Shown in pieces: positions 24,001 to 32,512 of a stretch of DNA of 39,373 nt (position 1 is the stretch's first letter; each line of letters opens with the position of its first letter). The notes below the pieces were generated by a model. It was not told the origin of the DNA. It saw only the letters and a program-made list of their open reading frames with translations, and did not search any database. The DNA comes from Bacteroidales bacterium (GTDB lineage Bacteria > Bacteroidota > Bacteroidia > Bacteroidales > P3). Location: assembly GCA_017429685.1 (NCBI GenBank), contig JAFROL010000006.1, positions 1-39,373 of the forward strand, given 5' to 3'. The position numbers and the translations under genes were made by a program.

Positions 24001-25705
24001 CGTTTTTCTTTTTGTTTCGGTTGTCGCGTGTGCGGTTGTCGCGGTCGCGCTGTTGCCGGGGTTCGTGCTGTTGCCGAGGCTCGCGTTGCTGTCGTGGTTC
24101 GCGTTGTCTCCTTTCTCCATTGTCTCCTCTGCGCTCGCCATTGTCGTTTCTGCGTTCTCTGTTCTCATTTCTGCGCTCGCCGTTGTCGTTTCTGCGCTCA
24201 CCGTTTTCGCTTCTGCGCTTTCCGTTTTCCGCTTTCCGTTTTCCGTTGTCGGCTTTCCGCTTTCCGTTGTTTTCCGCTTTCCGTTCGTTGTTCTCTGTTG
24301 TCGAGTCGTCGGCCATCAGTTTCAGTTCGCGTTCGAATTCGTCCTCGTTTGCCTCTTGAGCCAGTGCTGCCGTCGACATCAGTTCGACCTGATAATCCTC
24401 GATTTTCTCGGGATACTCCTGTCTGTTGTTCATTTCGATGATGGCTTTGACGTTTTCGGCTGTGATGGCGTAGAGGTCGCTTTCGCCTTCGTAGGCGTAC
24501 CACATTATGCCGCGGAAGACGTCAGTCTTCTTGTACAGGGCCAGTCCTTTCTTGAAGCGTATTGGCGTGTTGGCTGGCGGAAACTTCTTGAGGGCATCGA
24601 CATAGACGGCGTATTCGAAATTGAGGCAGCATTTCAGCTTGCCGCACTGTCCGGCCAGCTTTTGCGGGTTGGGGAGTATCTGCTGGGCTTTGGCCACGCT
24701 GGTTGTCACTGACTTGAAGTTGGTGAGCCAGGTGCTGCAGCACAGTTCGCGGCCGCAGGTGCCTATGCCGCCCACCTTGCCGGCTTCCTGGCGCACGCCG
24801 ATTTGTTTCATCTCGATGCGCACGTGGAATTGCTCGGCCAGCACTTTGATGAGGTTGCGGAAGTCGACGCGGTCGTCGGCGGTGTAGTAGAAGATGGCTT
24901 TGGAATGGTCGCCCTGGTACTCCACATCGTTGACTTTCATCACAAGACCCAGGTCTTCGGCTATGTGGCGTGTCTTCTTGAGGGTTGCGTCCTCTTCTTT
25001 TATGGCTGATGTCCAGCGTTCGATGTCGCTGACCTTGGCGCGTCGGAACAGTTTCTTGATGGTTTCCGACTCGTGGTCGACTTTCTTCTTGATCATCTGT
25101 ATGCGGCAGGCTTCGCCGGTGAGGCTGACGATGCCCACGTCGTGACCGGGGATGCCCTCGACGGCCACCACGTCGCCGTCGCTGACGTCGATGCCGTCGG
25201 GCAGGCGGAAGAACTCTTTGCGGTTGTTTTTGAATCGCACCTCGACGCAGTCGAATGGCTTTTCCAGCGGACGGCGTATGCCGTTCATCCAGTTGCAGGC
25301 TCCCACCTTGCAGCAGCTGCGCAGCTCGGTCTCGCTGATGGGCACATAGCTGTCGGGCTGGTGGTTGCATCCGCGCGACAGGTAGAGTGGCTCGTCATAT
25401 TTTACCTTGGGCAGCGTCGGGTCGGGCTCGAGGTAGGGGTCCATAGCGCTGTCGCTGGCCTCGTAGTCGATGGGCACCTCCGATGGGTCTTTGTCGTAGC
25501 TGTCGCCATTGCGGCCTCCGCGCTTTTCGGCCTGGTGCTTCTCGCGGCGGCTTTTGATGAAAGCCTCCATCTCTTCGGCGGTGGCCACATAGTCCTCGTC
25601 GTCGACAGGGGTGGTGTCCGTCGTCGGAAGGTCTTTCATCTCAACTTGCTCTTTGTCTGTTGGATTATGCTGGTTGTTATTTTTTTTGTTGTCGTCTTTG
25701 TTCAT
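23993..25705 (-). CDS. PSP1-domain protein, RicT (YaaT)-like
   Basis: A 570-residue protein. After an acidic, low-complexity N-terminus (1-100), the PSP1/RicT core runs from about 105 to 420, with the cysteine groups SCCKVGACNW, GTCGRELCCSTWL and GQCGKLKCCLNFEY. In the Bacillus RicA-RicF-RicT complex such cysteines bind Fe-S clusters and the complex affects RNase Y-dependent mRNA processing; whether that applies here is unknown. The C-terminal 130 residues are a repetitive, very basic/polar tail of units like NGERRN and PRQQRE, suggestive of RNA or polyanion binding. It is located 47 bases after holB, as is usual in Bacteroidetes. Confidence 0.9.
   Translation of the reverse strand: MNKDDNKKNNNQHNPTDKEQVEMKDLPTTDTTPVDDEDYVATAEEMEAFIKSRREKHQAEKRGGRNGDSYDKDPSEVPIDYEASDSAMDPYLEPDPTLPKVKYDEPLYLSRGCNHQPDSYVPISETELRSCCKVGACNWMNGIRRPLEKPFDCVEVRFKNNRKEFFRLPDGIDVSDGDVVAVEGIPGHDVGIVSLTGEACRIQMIKKKVDHESETIKKLFRRAKVSDIERWTSAIKEEDATLKKTRHIAEDLGLVMKVNDVEYQGDHSKAIFYYTADDRVDFRNLIKVLAEQFHVRIEMKQIGVRQEAGKVGGIGTCGRELCCSTWLTNFKSVTTSVAKAQQILPNPQKLAGQCGKLKCCLNFEYAVYVDALKKFPPANTPIRFKKGLALYKKTDVFRGIMWYAYEGESDLYAITAENVKAIIEMNNRQEYPEKIEDYQVELMSTAALAQEANEDEFERELKLMADDSTTENNERKAENNGKRKADNGKRKAENGKRRSENGERRNDNGERRNENRERRNDNGERRGDNGERRQREPRQQREPRQQHEPRQQRDRDNRTRDNRNKKKNDE
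24010..24300. repeat. In-gene tandem repeats encoding the RicT tail
   Basis: Units of 15-18 bases such as GTTGTCGTTTCTGCGCTC and CGGGGTTCGTGCTGTTGC repeat imperfectly and encode the hexapeptide-like NGERRN and QREPRQ series at the end of the PSP1 protein. Unit number is likely to vary between strains. Confidence 0.7.
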
Positions 25706-25752
25706 AAAAAAAATGATTGCAGGGATTATATGTGTTGTTATGAATAGGTCGT

Positions 25753-26808
25753 TTATCTTTTTTTGAGTGCTTTGCTTATGCGGAACGACAGTTCCATAAA
25801 GACAATCTTGCCGTAGGCGTTGCGCTCGACGGCGAAGATAGCGTCGTTGATGGCGTCGTTGATTTTTTCTATGTTGCGTTCTGTAATCATCGTCGGAAAC
25901 GAGGCGTTGAATTTTTCGTCGCCAAAGTCGATGTGCGACGGCAGGCCGGCATTGTTGCGCAGAAACGAGTCGCGAATTGATTCCTGTGCAAAAAGCAGGA
26001 ATTGCTTCTGCACTTCGCGGCTCTTGTCGTGCATTGTGTCGACCCAGGCCGACAGCGAGGCCATATTCAGTTTGAACAGCTGGCGCATCCAGGTGACATA
26101 GAGGTTGCGGAACTCCGGGCTTGCTGTGCGGCCGTTTTCGCGCAGACTGGGGATCTTGACGAGCTGTGTGCGCGAAATGATTGTGCTCAGCATCTTTTCG
26201 CTGCTTTCGGCCACCAGTATGATGAGGGTGTTGGGTGTTGGTTCTTCAAGGCTTTTCAGTATTTTGTTTGCGGGCTGGACAGTCATTTTTTCGGCCATCC
26301 AGATTATCACCACCTTGTTTCCGCCTTCGTAGGACTTCATACCCAGGGTGCGAACTATATCGTCTGCGTCACGTTCGCGGATTTGTCCCTGCTTGTTCTC
26401 GATTTGCATAAACTCGTACCATTCGTCGAGCGTGCCGCACTGGTGTTTGGCATTGAGGAACTCGCGGAACTCGCTTTGGAAATCGGCAGCCGAGATGCTG
26501 GTACCTTTCACCGTTGCCGTGGCAGCATAGGGGAAGTAGAGGTGCAGGTCGCTGTGCGAAAGCTGTTGGTATTTTTTGCACGACGGGCATTCGCCGCACG
26601 AGTCGGCACGCAACCCGTCGGGACCTGCTTCGCCATAATGCTGGCGGTGTTCACAGTTAAGATATTGTGCGTAGGCTATGGCCATAGCAAGGCTGCCGGA
26701 AGCAGTCTCGCCAAGGAACAGTTGGGTGTGGCTGACGCGGCCCGAATCAATAATTTCGGTCAGGCGATTTGCCATAACGGTTTGACCTACAATATCTTTA
26801 AACTGCAT
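25753..26808 (-). CDS. holB: DNA polymerase III delta' subunit (HolB-like)
   Basis: A 351-residue clamp-loader subunit. The N-terminus (FKDIVGQTVMANRLTEII) and the GETASGSLAMAIAYAQYL segment correspond to the AAA+ P-loop region, but the lysine of Walker A is absent, as in delta' subunits that do not bind ATP productively. A zinc module is visible in CGECPSCKKY with an upstream Cys. KVVIIWMAEKMTVQPANKIL-KSLEEP is the characteristic sensor region. It is the first gene of the operon leading to PBP1A and has a consensus promoter. The DnaX subunits share the fold but keep an intact P-loop and are longer. Confidence 0.88.
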   Translation of the reverse strand: MQFKDIVGQTVMANRLTEIIDSGRVSHTQLFLGETASGSLAMAIAYAQYLNCEHRQHYGEAGPDGLRADSCGECPSCKKYQQLSHSDLHLYFPYAATATVKGTSISAADFQSEFREFLNAKHQCGTLDEWYEFMQIENKQGQIRERDADDIVRTLGMKSYEGGNKVVIIWMAEKMTVQPANKILKSLEEPTPNTLIILVAESSEKMLSTIISRTQLVKIPSLRENGRTASPEFRNLYVTWMRQLFKLNMASLSAWVDTMHDKSREVQKQFLLFAQESIRDSFLRNNAGLPSHIDFGDEKFNASFPTMITERNIEKINDAINDAIFAVERNAYGKIVFMELSFRISKALKKR

Positions 26809-26828
26809 AATACAAATGTTTTAATCTA

Positions 26829-26859
26829 CAAAATTACTACAAAAGAGTGGAACGGCAAA
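26829..26859 (-). promoter_or_regulatory. Promoter of the holB-PSP1-gldH-PBP1A operon
   Basis: On the minus strand TTTG (26859-26856), 19 bases, TAATTTTG (26836-26829). The spacing equals the other consensus promoters of the window. Confidence 0.75.
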
Positions 26860-27015
26860 ATTTATTTTATTCAAATAATAAAAACAGGTATTCTTGAGGC
26901 TTCATTTTTGTAAGGGGAAACATTTCTGGGAGACCCTTTTTCGGTCATTTTTGCGCTGTTGGATACTAAAAATAGTTTTTTTCAGTTATCATTTGAAATC
27001 AAAACTGTACAATAC

Positions 27016-29121
27016 GTGTCTATCATAATCGACTATCCGTGGTATTTTGTCATTTTCTGTCTGCTGCTGGGCGCGGCATACGCTGTGGTTCTCTACTGGC
27101 TGGGCCGCAAGGCGGAACGTGACTTTTCGCGAGGTCTCGGTACGGCTCTCTCGTTTCTTCGAGCCATCTCGGTGGCGGCCATAGCTTTCCTGCTTTTCTC
27201 ACCCTTGGTCAAACGGGAGGCAAGCCGCAAGGAGAAACCTATTGTAATTCTGGCCCAAGACAACAGCAAGTCGCTCGACTATTGCCCGGATTCGGCCTAC
27301 TATCGCGGCGACTACATTGCCAAGATGGACCGTTTGGCCGACGACCTGTCGCGCGACTATGACGTTCAGCGTCTTGTCTTTGGCGGAGATGTGCAATTGC
27401 TTGACGAACAGGCTGCAGCACCTTCGCTCCATTCCGGGCAGGCTACCGACATTGCGAACCTTTTGGCCGAGGTCGGCGACCGCTATTTTCACCGCAATGT
27501 GGGTGCTGTGGTGTTAGCCACCGATGGCATTTACAATACAGGTGCCAACCCTGTTGGCGCTGCCTCGTCGCTTGCCGTTCCGCTCTACGGCATCGCGATG
27601 GGCGACACTACGGTCTATCCCGATGCGGCCATTGCCAATGTGCGCTTCAACCGCATAGCCTATCTTGGCAACACGTTCCCGCTCGAAATCACCGTCAGTG
27701 CCAATCGGCTGCAGGGTCGTTCGTCGACATTGAATGTCAGCGTCGACGGACGCAGGCTTTACACAAAACAGCTGCAGTTCGGCGACTCGCGGTTTACGGC
27801 TACCGAGACTGTGGTAATCGATGCCGACCGCGCTGGTATGCACAACTATATTGTTGAAATTGCGCCAGTCGGCGATGAGCGTTCGGTGCGCAACAACCGT
27901 CGCGTGGTGCCTGTCGAGGTCATCGACGGCCACCAGAAGATAGCCCTCATTGCCGCTGCGCCGCATCCCGACATTGCCGCACTGCGCGCCGCAGTCCAAA
28001 ACAACAGCAACTATGAGGTTGAATCATTTCTGGCTTCCGATTTCAACAAAAACCCACGCGACTATAACTTGTTGATTTTCCATCAGCTTCCGTCTCGCAC
28101 GGCTGGCGTGGGGCTCGACGTCGCCAAGTTGCTCCAGTCGGGCACGCCGGCAATGTTCGTCCTTGGTTCGCAGACCGACTTGGCCCGTCTCAACGCCCTG
28201 CACGCCGGATTGGAGGTCTATGCCCGCATCGACCGTCAGAACGAGGCGGCTCCGCTTTTCAATACTGATTTCACCTATTTCACGCTCGACGACGAAACGG
28301 CGCGTCGCATAGCGCAGTTCCCGCCGCTGCTGTCGCCATTCGGCGAATACAAGCTGGGGGGCAACGCCCAGACTCTCTTCTCGGCCCGCATCGGCACCGT
28401 CAATTCGGGCATTCCGCTTGTCGCCGTTACACAGCAGCAGGATCGCCGCTGTGCCTTCGTTGCCGGCGAAGGCTTGTGGCGCTGGCGCCTGGCCGACTGG
28501 CAGACCAACGCGACGCACTCCGATTTTGACGCCTTGATAAACAAACTTGTCGTTTTCACCGCTTTGCGTGCCAACGGCGAACATTTCCACGTCGAGGTCA
28601 AGAACATTTTTGCCCAGTCGGAATCGGTGGTTGTCGATGCGCAGCTTTATAATGACAACTACGAGCCTGTCAACCAGCCCGATGTGGAACTTGTGGTGCG
28701 CAATGTCGCATCGCCCGAAGGGGCCAAATACACCCTCAACCGTACTGCCACGGGCTACAGCATCAACTTGGGCGTTCTGCCGTCGGGCTCATACACCTAT
28801 TCGGCAACGACACGCCTCAGTGGCAAAAGTTATACGGCTACGGGTTCGTTCCTTGTCGAAGACCTTCATCTTGAAGCTCTCAACACCGTTGCCGACCATT
28901 CGCTTTTGGCCACACTGGCCGCAGAGACGGGTGGCGCCGTGGTCGACGCTCATTCGCCCGAACAGGTTGCAGAACTGCTGCGGCAGCGCGACGACCTGAA
29001 GACGGTTGTCTATAGCGAGACGTCGTACAGCGATATGCTAAACCTGCCGCTGATACTGATATTCATTCTTTTGCTGCTGACTGTCGAGTGGGTGTTGCGC
29101 AAATACAACGGAACGATTTAA
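27016..29121 (+). CDS. VWA-like membrane protein (BatA-type architecture)
   Basis: About 701 residues from the GTG at 27016; the frame is open from a TTG at 26959, and no ATG is available, so the start is uncertain. Two N-terminal membrane helices (about residues 8-28 and 46-65) are followed by a von Willebrand A-like domain (KPIVILAQDNSKSLDY with a D-x-S-x-S motif, then AVVLATDGIYNTG). Immunoglobulin-like segments and a Rossmann-like part (IALIAAAPHPDIAALR ... LLIFHQLPS) come next, and a single C-terminal helix (NLPLILIFILLLLTVEWVL) closes the protein. Such proteins, common in Bacteroidetes, place a large soluble part in the periplasm; the function is not established. Its upstream neighbour is divergent holB; the downstream neighbour is a flippase. 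Confidence 0.8.
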   Translation: MSIIIDYPWYFVIFCLLLGAAYAVVLYWLGRKAERDFSRGLGTALSFLRAISVAAIAFLLFSPLVKREASRKEKPIVILAQDNSKSLDYCPDSAYYRGDYIAKMDRLADDLSRDYDVQRLVFGGDVQLLDEQAAAPSLHSGQATDIANLLAEVGDRYFHRNVGAVVLATDGIYNTGANPVGAASSLAVPLYGIAMGDTTVYPDAAIANVRFNRIAYLGNTFPLEITVSANRLQGRSSTLNVSVDGRRLYTKQLQFGDSRFTATETVVIDADRAGMHNYIVEIAPVGDERSVRNNRRVVPVEVIDGHQKIALIAAAPHPDIAALRAAVQNNSNYEVESFLASDFNKNPRDYNLLIFHQLPSRTAGVGLDVAKLLQSGTPAMFVLGSQTDLARLNALHAGLEVYARIDRQNEAAPLFNTDFTYFTLDDETARRIAQFPPLLSPFGEYKLGGNAQTLFSARIGTVNSGIPLVAVTQQQDRRCAFVAGEGLWRWRLADWQTNATHSDFDALINKLVVFTALRANGEHFHVEVKNIFAQSESVVVDAQLYNDNYEPVNQPDVELVVRNVASPEGAKYTLNRTATGYSINLGVLPSGSYTYSATTRLSGKSYTATGSFLVEDLHLEALNTVADHSLLATLAAETGGAVVDAHSPEQVAELLRQRDDLKTVVYSETSYSDMLNLPLILIFILLLLTVEWVLRKYNGTI

Positions 29122-29222
29122 CTTTAACCTTAACTTCAACTTTAACCTTAACCTCAGATACAAATACTATTGTCCCTTAACTCCATTTAACTTCCCTTAA
29201 CTCCCCATAACTCCCCAATAAC
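29117..29222. repeat. Telomere-like and TTAACTCCC tracts
   Basis: 29117-29155 is a run of CTTTAA/CCTTAA/CTTCAA hexamers. 29172-29222 is a CCCTTAACTCC/CCCATAACTCC tract. The second tract is the reverse complement of the motif at 21018-21068. Together they fill most of the spacer between the VWA protein and the flippase. Confidence 0.75.
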
Positions 29223-29237
29223 CAAAAACCTACGACC

Positions 29238-30533
29238 GTGAAACTGAAGAAATCCTCTTTTATCCGCGACGGCATCACGCTGGTGTCGGGCAACGTGTGG
29301 GCGCAGGCCATAGCCTTCGTCTCATACCTTGTCTTGTCGCGACTTTTCTCGCCCGAGGATTTCGGCCTGTACAACATTTTCTATTCCTACATCGAGGTCC
29401 TGATTATCGTCAGCACCTGCAAATACGAACTTGCCATAGTGATTGCCGACAACGACCGCGAGGCTGCCGCCGTGGGGCGTTTGGCGTTGAGGCTCAACAC
29501 TTTCATTTCGCTTGCCTTGCTTACGGCTCTGCTTGTGCTCACACTGTTGGGGCACACCGAGGCTTTCGCCTCAACGCGTTTGTCGACGCTCAATCCAATG
29601 TTGGCTTTGCTCGTCCCGCCGATGGTGTTCCTGTGCGGCACGTCGCGTGTCTACTCGTTCACTCTCAATCGGTTCCGCCGTTTTCGCAGCATTGCGCTTT
29701 CCGAGGTGGTGGGCTCCACGTCTGGCGTGCTGTTCAAGGTGCTGCTGGGTTTGCCGCGTCTGGCTTCGACGCTGTGGCACACCGTGGGTCTGCCGCTGGG
29801 AACGGTGCTCGGACGTGCTTGCGCCAACGTCAACCTGGCGTGGCGATGGCGCCGCCTGGAGCTGCCGCGCGACATAAGTCGCGACGAGCGCCGCGCCGCC
29901 GCCGCGCGGTTCCGCAATTTCCCGCTCTTCACGATGCCTAAGGACTTGATCAACAGCCTTTCGTACAACCTACCGTTCCTGTGGCTGGCGCTCTATTTCG
30001 ACAAGGCCGAGGTGGGACTGTTTGCTATGGCGCTGACCTTCACGTTCAGGCCTGTCAACATCTTCAACACGGCTTTCGAAAAGCTGCTCTACGTCCGCAT
30101 TGCCGAGCGGGTGCGCGCGCATCAGACCATATGGGCCGATTTGCGCCGCTTTGTGCTGACAATCAATGCGGTGGCGTTGCCTGTCTTTGCTGTTGCCTTC
30201 TTTTTTGGCGAGGAGATTTTCGGCTTCCTGTTTGGCGGCCGCTGGGCCGGATGCGGCTACTATCTGCGCTGCCTGCTGCCGTGGGTGTTCGTGGCGCTGA
30301 CGTCGACGTCGCTGACCTTCATTGCCAATGTCTTTTCACGCCAGCGGACGGAGTTTTTCTTCTATATCGTGCTGTTTCTGTTGCGGATAGCCGCTATGGT
30401 TGTAGGCCTGCAGTGCGGCAGTTTCCGCTTGGCCATACTACTGTTTGCGGCCGCCGGCGCAGTGGTGTCGCTGGCTTTGCTGGTGTGGTATTTCAGCCTT
30501 GTGCGCCGCTATGAAAATAGCGAAGCCTGCTGA
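29238..30533 (+). CDS. Polysaccharide (oligosaccharide) flippase, Wzx-like
   Basis: A 431-residue integral membrane protein with about 12 predicted helices, of the MOP superfamily that flips lipid-linked polysaccharide units across the inner membrane. The start, FIRDGITLVSGNVWAQAIAF, and the stretch LVLSRLFSPEDFGLYNIFYS (residues 32-51) match the N-terminal signature of the lipopolysaccharide flippase family, and FNTAFEKLLYVRIAE and FLFGGRWAGCGYYLR are also characteristic. No glycosyltransferase genes adjoin it, so its glycan is unknown; an isolated flippase could serve O-antigen or exopolysaccharide loci elsewhere. Basic loops rich in Arg (residues 206-225) mark the cytosolic side. Confidence 0.85.
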   Translation: MKLKKSSFIRDGITLVSGNVWAQAIAFVSYLVLSRLFSPEDFGLYNIFYSYIEVLIIVSTCKYELAIVIADNDREAAAVGRLALRLNTFISLALLTALLVLTLLGHTEAFASTRLSTLNPMLALLVPPMVFLCGTSRVYSFTLNRFRRFRSIALSEVVGSTSGVLFKVLLGLPRLASTLWHTVGLPLGTVLGRACANVNLAWRWRRLELPRDISRDERRAAAARFRNFPLFTMPKDLINSLSYNLPFLWLALYFDKAEVGLFAMALTFTFRPVNIFNTAFEKLLYVRIAERVRAHQTIWADLRRFVLTINAVALPVFAVAFFFGEEIFGFLFGGRWAGCGYYLRCLLPWVFVALTSTSLTFIANVFSRQRTEFFFYIVLFLLRIAAMVVGLQCGSFRLAILLFAAAGAVVSLALLVWYFSLVRRYENSEAC

Positions 30534-30560
30534 CAATCAGAAAATTATTTGGATGCTTGG

Positions 30561-30622
30561 TTTTCGTTATAACGTTATCTCGATATAACGATATAACGAA
30601 ATCACGAATTTTCGTTTTCGTT
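30561..30622. repeat. ATAACG / TTTTCG short-repeat tract
   Basis: Palindromic CGTTATAACG is followed by repeated GATATAACG and AATCACG units and then TTTTCGTTTTCG. The tract lies 28 bases after the flippase stop codon and runs into the 3' end of a small minus-strand gene; it resembles the third tract at 21083-21121. Confidence 0.6.
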
Positions 30623-30841
30623 CTCCTTCTTTTCTTGCCGGCGCTTTTCCCATTTGCCGCCGGGGCCTTTGAACGAGAAAACTATCTTGAGCGAACGCAG
30701 GAAATAGTGCGGCACGTCTTGGGCTTTCAACTCCTTGATTTCTTGGCGGATGTCGCGGATGCTTTCGCCGCGCAGTATGCGGAAAACGATCAGTATCAGG
30801 GTCAGAATGGAGAAAGTTATGATTAGTGCAGAAATTATCAT
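30602..30841 (-). CDS. Small single-span membrane protein
   Basis: 79 residues from the ATG at 30841: a hydrophobic helix (MIISALIITFSILTLILIVF) followed by a cytosolic, charged helical part (ESIRDIRQEIKELKAQDV) and a very basic/acidic end (KWEKRRQEKKENENENS). An extended frame starts at 30973 but adds an unlikely N-terminal segment. Function unknown. The gene is convergent with the flippase. Confidence 0.55.
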   Translation of the reverse strand: MIISALIITFSILTLILIVFRILRGESIRDIRQEIKELKAQDVPHYFLRSLKIVFSFKGPGGKWEKRRQEKKENENENS

Positions 30842-31184
30842 CGTTAGTTTTTTTGCTGCTACATTAACGTGGTTTTCTTTTTTTATTGTCTCGGAGCGAA
30901 AATTTTGTTCGCCTGTCGGCTCCCACCTATGGTACCCAGAAAACTTTTTAAGTTTTGTGCATATTTTTATCATATTCTATCAAGGTAAAATATAGGTAGA
31001 ATTTGATAAGAATTTGGGTAGAATTTGGTAAGAAGATGGTACCTGGAAAACAGGCAGTTGCAAAAAGGCATTTTTTGCCCTTTTTCGGGACTTTTTTTCA
31101 GAAAACTCTGCGCTGTTTTTGGACGTTTTTTTCGCCTGAAAAAGGGGTACGATTTGAAATATAATTGAAATTTTTTCGAAAAAT
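30842..31184. other. Spacer with a short direct repeat
   Basis: No gene is seen. GGTAGAATTTGATAAGAA and GGTAGAATTTGGTAAGAA lie 22 bases apart (30995-31037). GGTACC-centred segments flank them (near 30934 and 31039). The rest is A/T-rich and leads into the promoter of the SPFH operon. Confidence 0.4.
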
Positions 31185-31215
31185 TTTGGTGGTTTAAAAA
31201 ATGTTCGTACTTTTG
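31185..31215 (+). promoter_or_regulatory. Promoter of the SPFH operon
   Basis: TTTG (31185-31188), a 19-base spacer and TACTTTTG (31208-31215), followed by CAAAG, fit the consensus exactly. The predicted start of transcription coincides with the paired palindromes just downstream. Confidence 0.85.
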
Positions 31216-31220
31216 CAAAG

Positions 31221-31239
31221 TGATATCAAAATGATATCA
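31221..31239. promoter_or_regulatory. Twin TGATATCA palindromes, operator candidate
   Basis: Two perfect 8-base palindromes TGATATCA begin at 31221 and 31232, one DNA turn (11 bases) apart, at the predicted transcription start. Ribbon-helix-helix repressors typically bind such paired short sites, and the second gene of this operon encodes an Arc-like protein. Confidence 0.5.
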
Positions 31240-31309
31240 TAATGAAAATTTATCAGAAAATAATAAAACACAGGTTATTAAAGCAAAACAAACCAAAACA
31301 AAAAACAAA

Positions 31310-32302
31310 ATGGAAACAAAAGAGTTTAACAGACAACTGACGGGCAAGAACAACGGATTCTTGCATCTTTTCCTCAATCTGGCAATGCTGGTGGGCTTTG
31401 TGCTGCTGGTCATATGGATGGCCGGCTTCGACGCAATGATCGACCCGATGACCGGTGAGCCGACGGCGCTCATCCTGCTGCCCATCCTTGGCGGCATCGT
31501 GCTGATGTTTGTCTACATCCTGCACTGTATCGGCTTTATGATTATCCAACCCAACCAGAGCCGCGTGCTGACTTTCTTCGGCCGTTACAGCGGCACGGTG
31601 CGACAGAACGGTTTCTTCTGGATCAACCCGTTCTATGCCAAGCGTCGTATATCGTTACGCGCGCGCAATATGGACGTGCCGCCCATCAAGGTGAACGACA
31701 AGAACGGCAACCCGATTATGATTGGCCTGGTGCTGGTCTGGAAAGTGGCCGACACGTACAAGGCTGTGTTCGACATCGATGTGGACACGCTGACGTCGTC
31801 GGCGCAGCACGGCGAGCAGGCGCAGCAGCCCAACCAGCAGCAGCTGAAGGGCTATGACAGCTTCGTGCACGTGCAGAGCGACGCCGCCCTGCGCAAGGTG
31901 GCGGGCCATTATGCCTACGACAACATCGACCACAACAGCACCGAGCTGACCCTGCGCAGCGGCGCCGAGGAAATCAACAACCAGCTTGAGGACGAGCTGC
32001 GCAGCCGCCTCAGCATCGCCGGCATCGAGATTGTCGAGGCCCGCATCAACTATCTGGCCTACGCTGCCGAAATCGCCAGCGTGATGCTGCGCCGCCAGCA
32101 GGCCGACGCCATCATCTCGGCCCGCGAGAAGATTGTGGAAGGCGCCGTGTCGATGGTCGAATTGGCCCTCAACAAGCTGAGCGAGCGCGAAGTGGTTCAG
32201 CTCGACGAAGAAAAGAAAGCCACGATGGTAAGTAACCTGCTCGTCGTCCTCTGCGCCGACGAAAGTGCTTCGCCAGTTATCAATACTGGTTCTATTTATT
32301 AA
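31310..32302 (+). CDS. SPFH/band-7 domain membrane protein
   Basis: A 330-residue protein with two N-terminal membrane helices (about 22-40 and 53-76) and an SPFH (stomatin/prohibitin/flotillin/HflK) domain from about 78: IIQPNQSRVLTFFGRYSGTV, FFWINPFYAKRRISLRARNM, ...VLVWKVADTYKAVF, and the coiled/helical segment ISREA-like AEIASVMLRRQQADAIISAR. SPFH proteins oligomerise into membrane microdomain scaffolds. A Q-rich insertion (GEQAQQPNQQQ near residue 170) is unusual. It is the first gene of an operon with a ribbon-helix-helix protein and two small membrane proteins; a NatAB-like exporter follows. Confidence 0.88.
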   Translation: METKEFNRQLTGKNNGFLHLFLNLAMLVGFVLLVIWMAGFDAMIDPMTGEPTALILLPILGGIVLMFVYILHCIGFMIIQPNQSRVLTFFGRYSGTVRQNGFFWINPFYAKRRISLRARNMDVPPIKVNDKNGNPIMIGLVLVWKVADTYKAVFDIDVDTLTSSAQHGEQAQQPNQQQLKGYDSFVHVQSDAALRKVAGHYAYDNIDHNSTELTLRSGAEEINNQLEDELRSRLSIAGIEIVEARINYLAYAAEIASVMLRRQQADAIISAREKIVEGAVSMVELALNKLSEREVVQLDEEKKATMVSNLLVVLCADESASPVINTGSIY

Positions 32303-32305
32303 ACT

Positions 32306-32512
32306 ATGAAGAAGACCTTTGCTCTAAGGGTGGACAGTGAGGTCTACGATGCTATTGAGCGTTGGGCTGCGGACGAGTTCCGCAGCACCAACGGTCAGAT
32401 AGAGTGGATTTTGTCTGAAGCCCTCAAGAAGGCCAAACGGCATCCGAAGAGCGCCAACCGTAGGGGCGAGGCTTCGAGTGCGCCCGAAAAGGAGGGAGGC
32501 AGCAATGAATAA
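32306..32512 (+). CDS. Arc-like ribbon-helix-helix DNA-binding protein
   Basis: A 68-residue protein. Residues 1-43 read as the ribbon-helix-helix fold: beta-strand KTFALRVDSEVYDAIERW, then a helix, turn and helix ending IEWILSEALKKAKR. This is the Arc/MetJ-type family, in which a dimer inserts its beta-ribbon into DNA. The C-terminal tail is polar (KSANRRGEASSAPEKEGGSNE). It begins three bases after the SPFH stop and its end overlaps the next gene by 8 bases. A role as autorepressor at the twin palindromes is inference. Confidence 0.8.
   Translation: MKKTFALRVDSEVYDAIERWAADEFRSTNGQIEWILSEALKKAKRHPKSANRRGEASSAPEKEGGSNE

Noticed and set aside
26959-27015. TTG start extending the VWA-like protein by 19 residues
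   Set aside because: The added segment is not membrane-like and TTG starts are rare; GTG at 27016 lies just before the IIIDYPWYF helix start. The choice remains uncertain.
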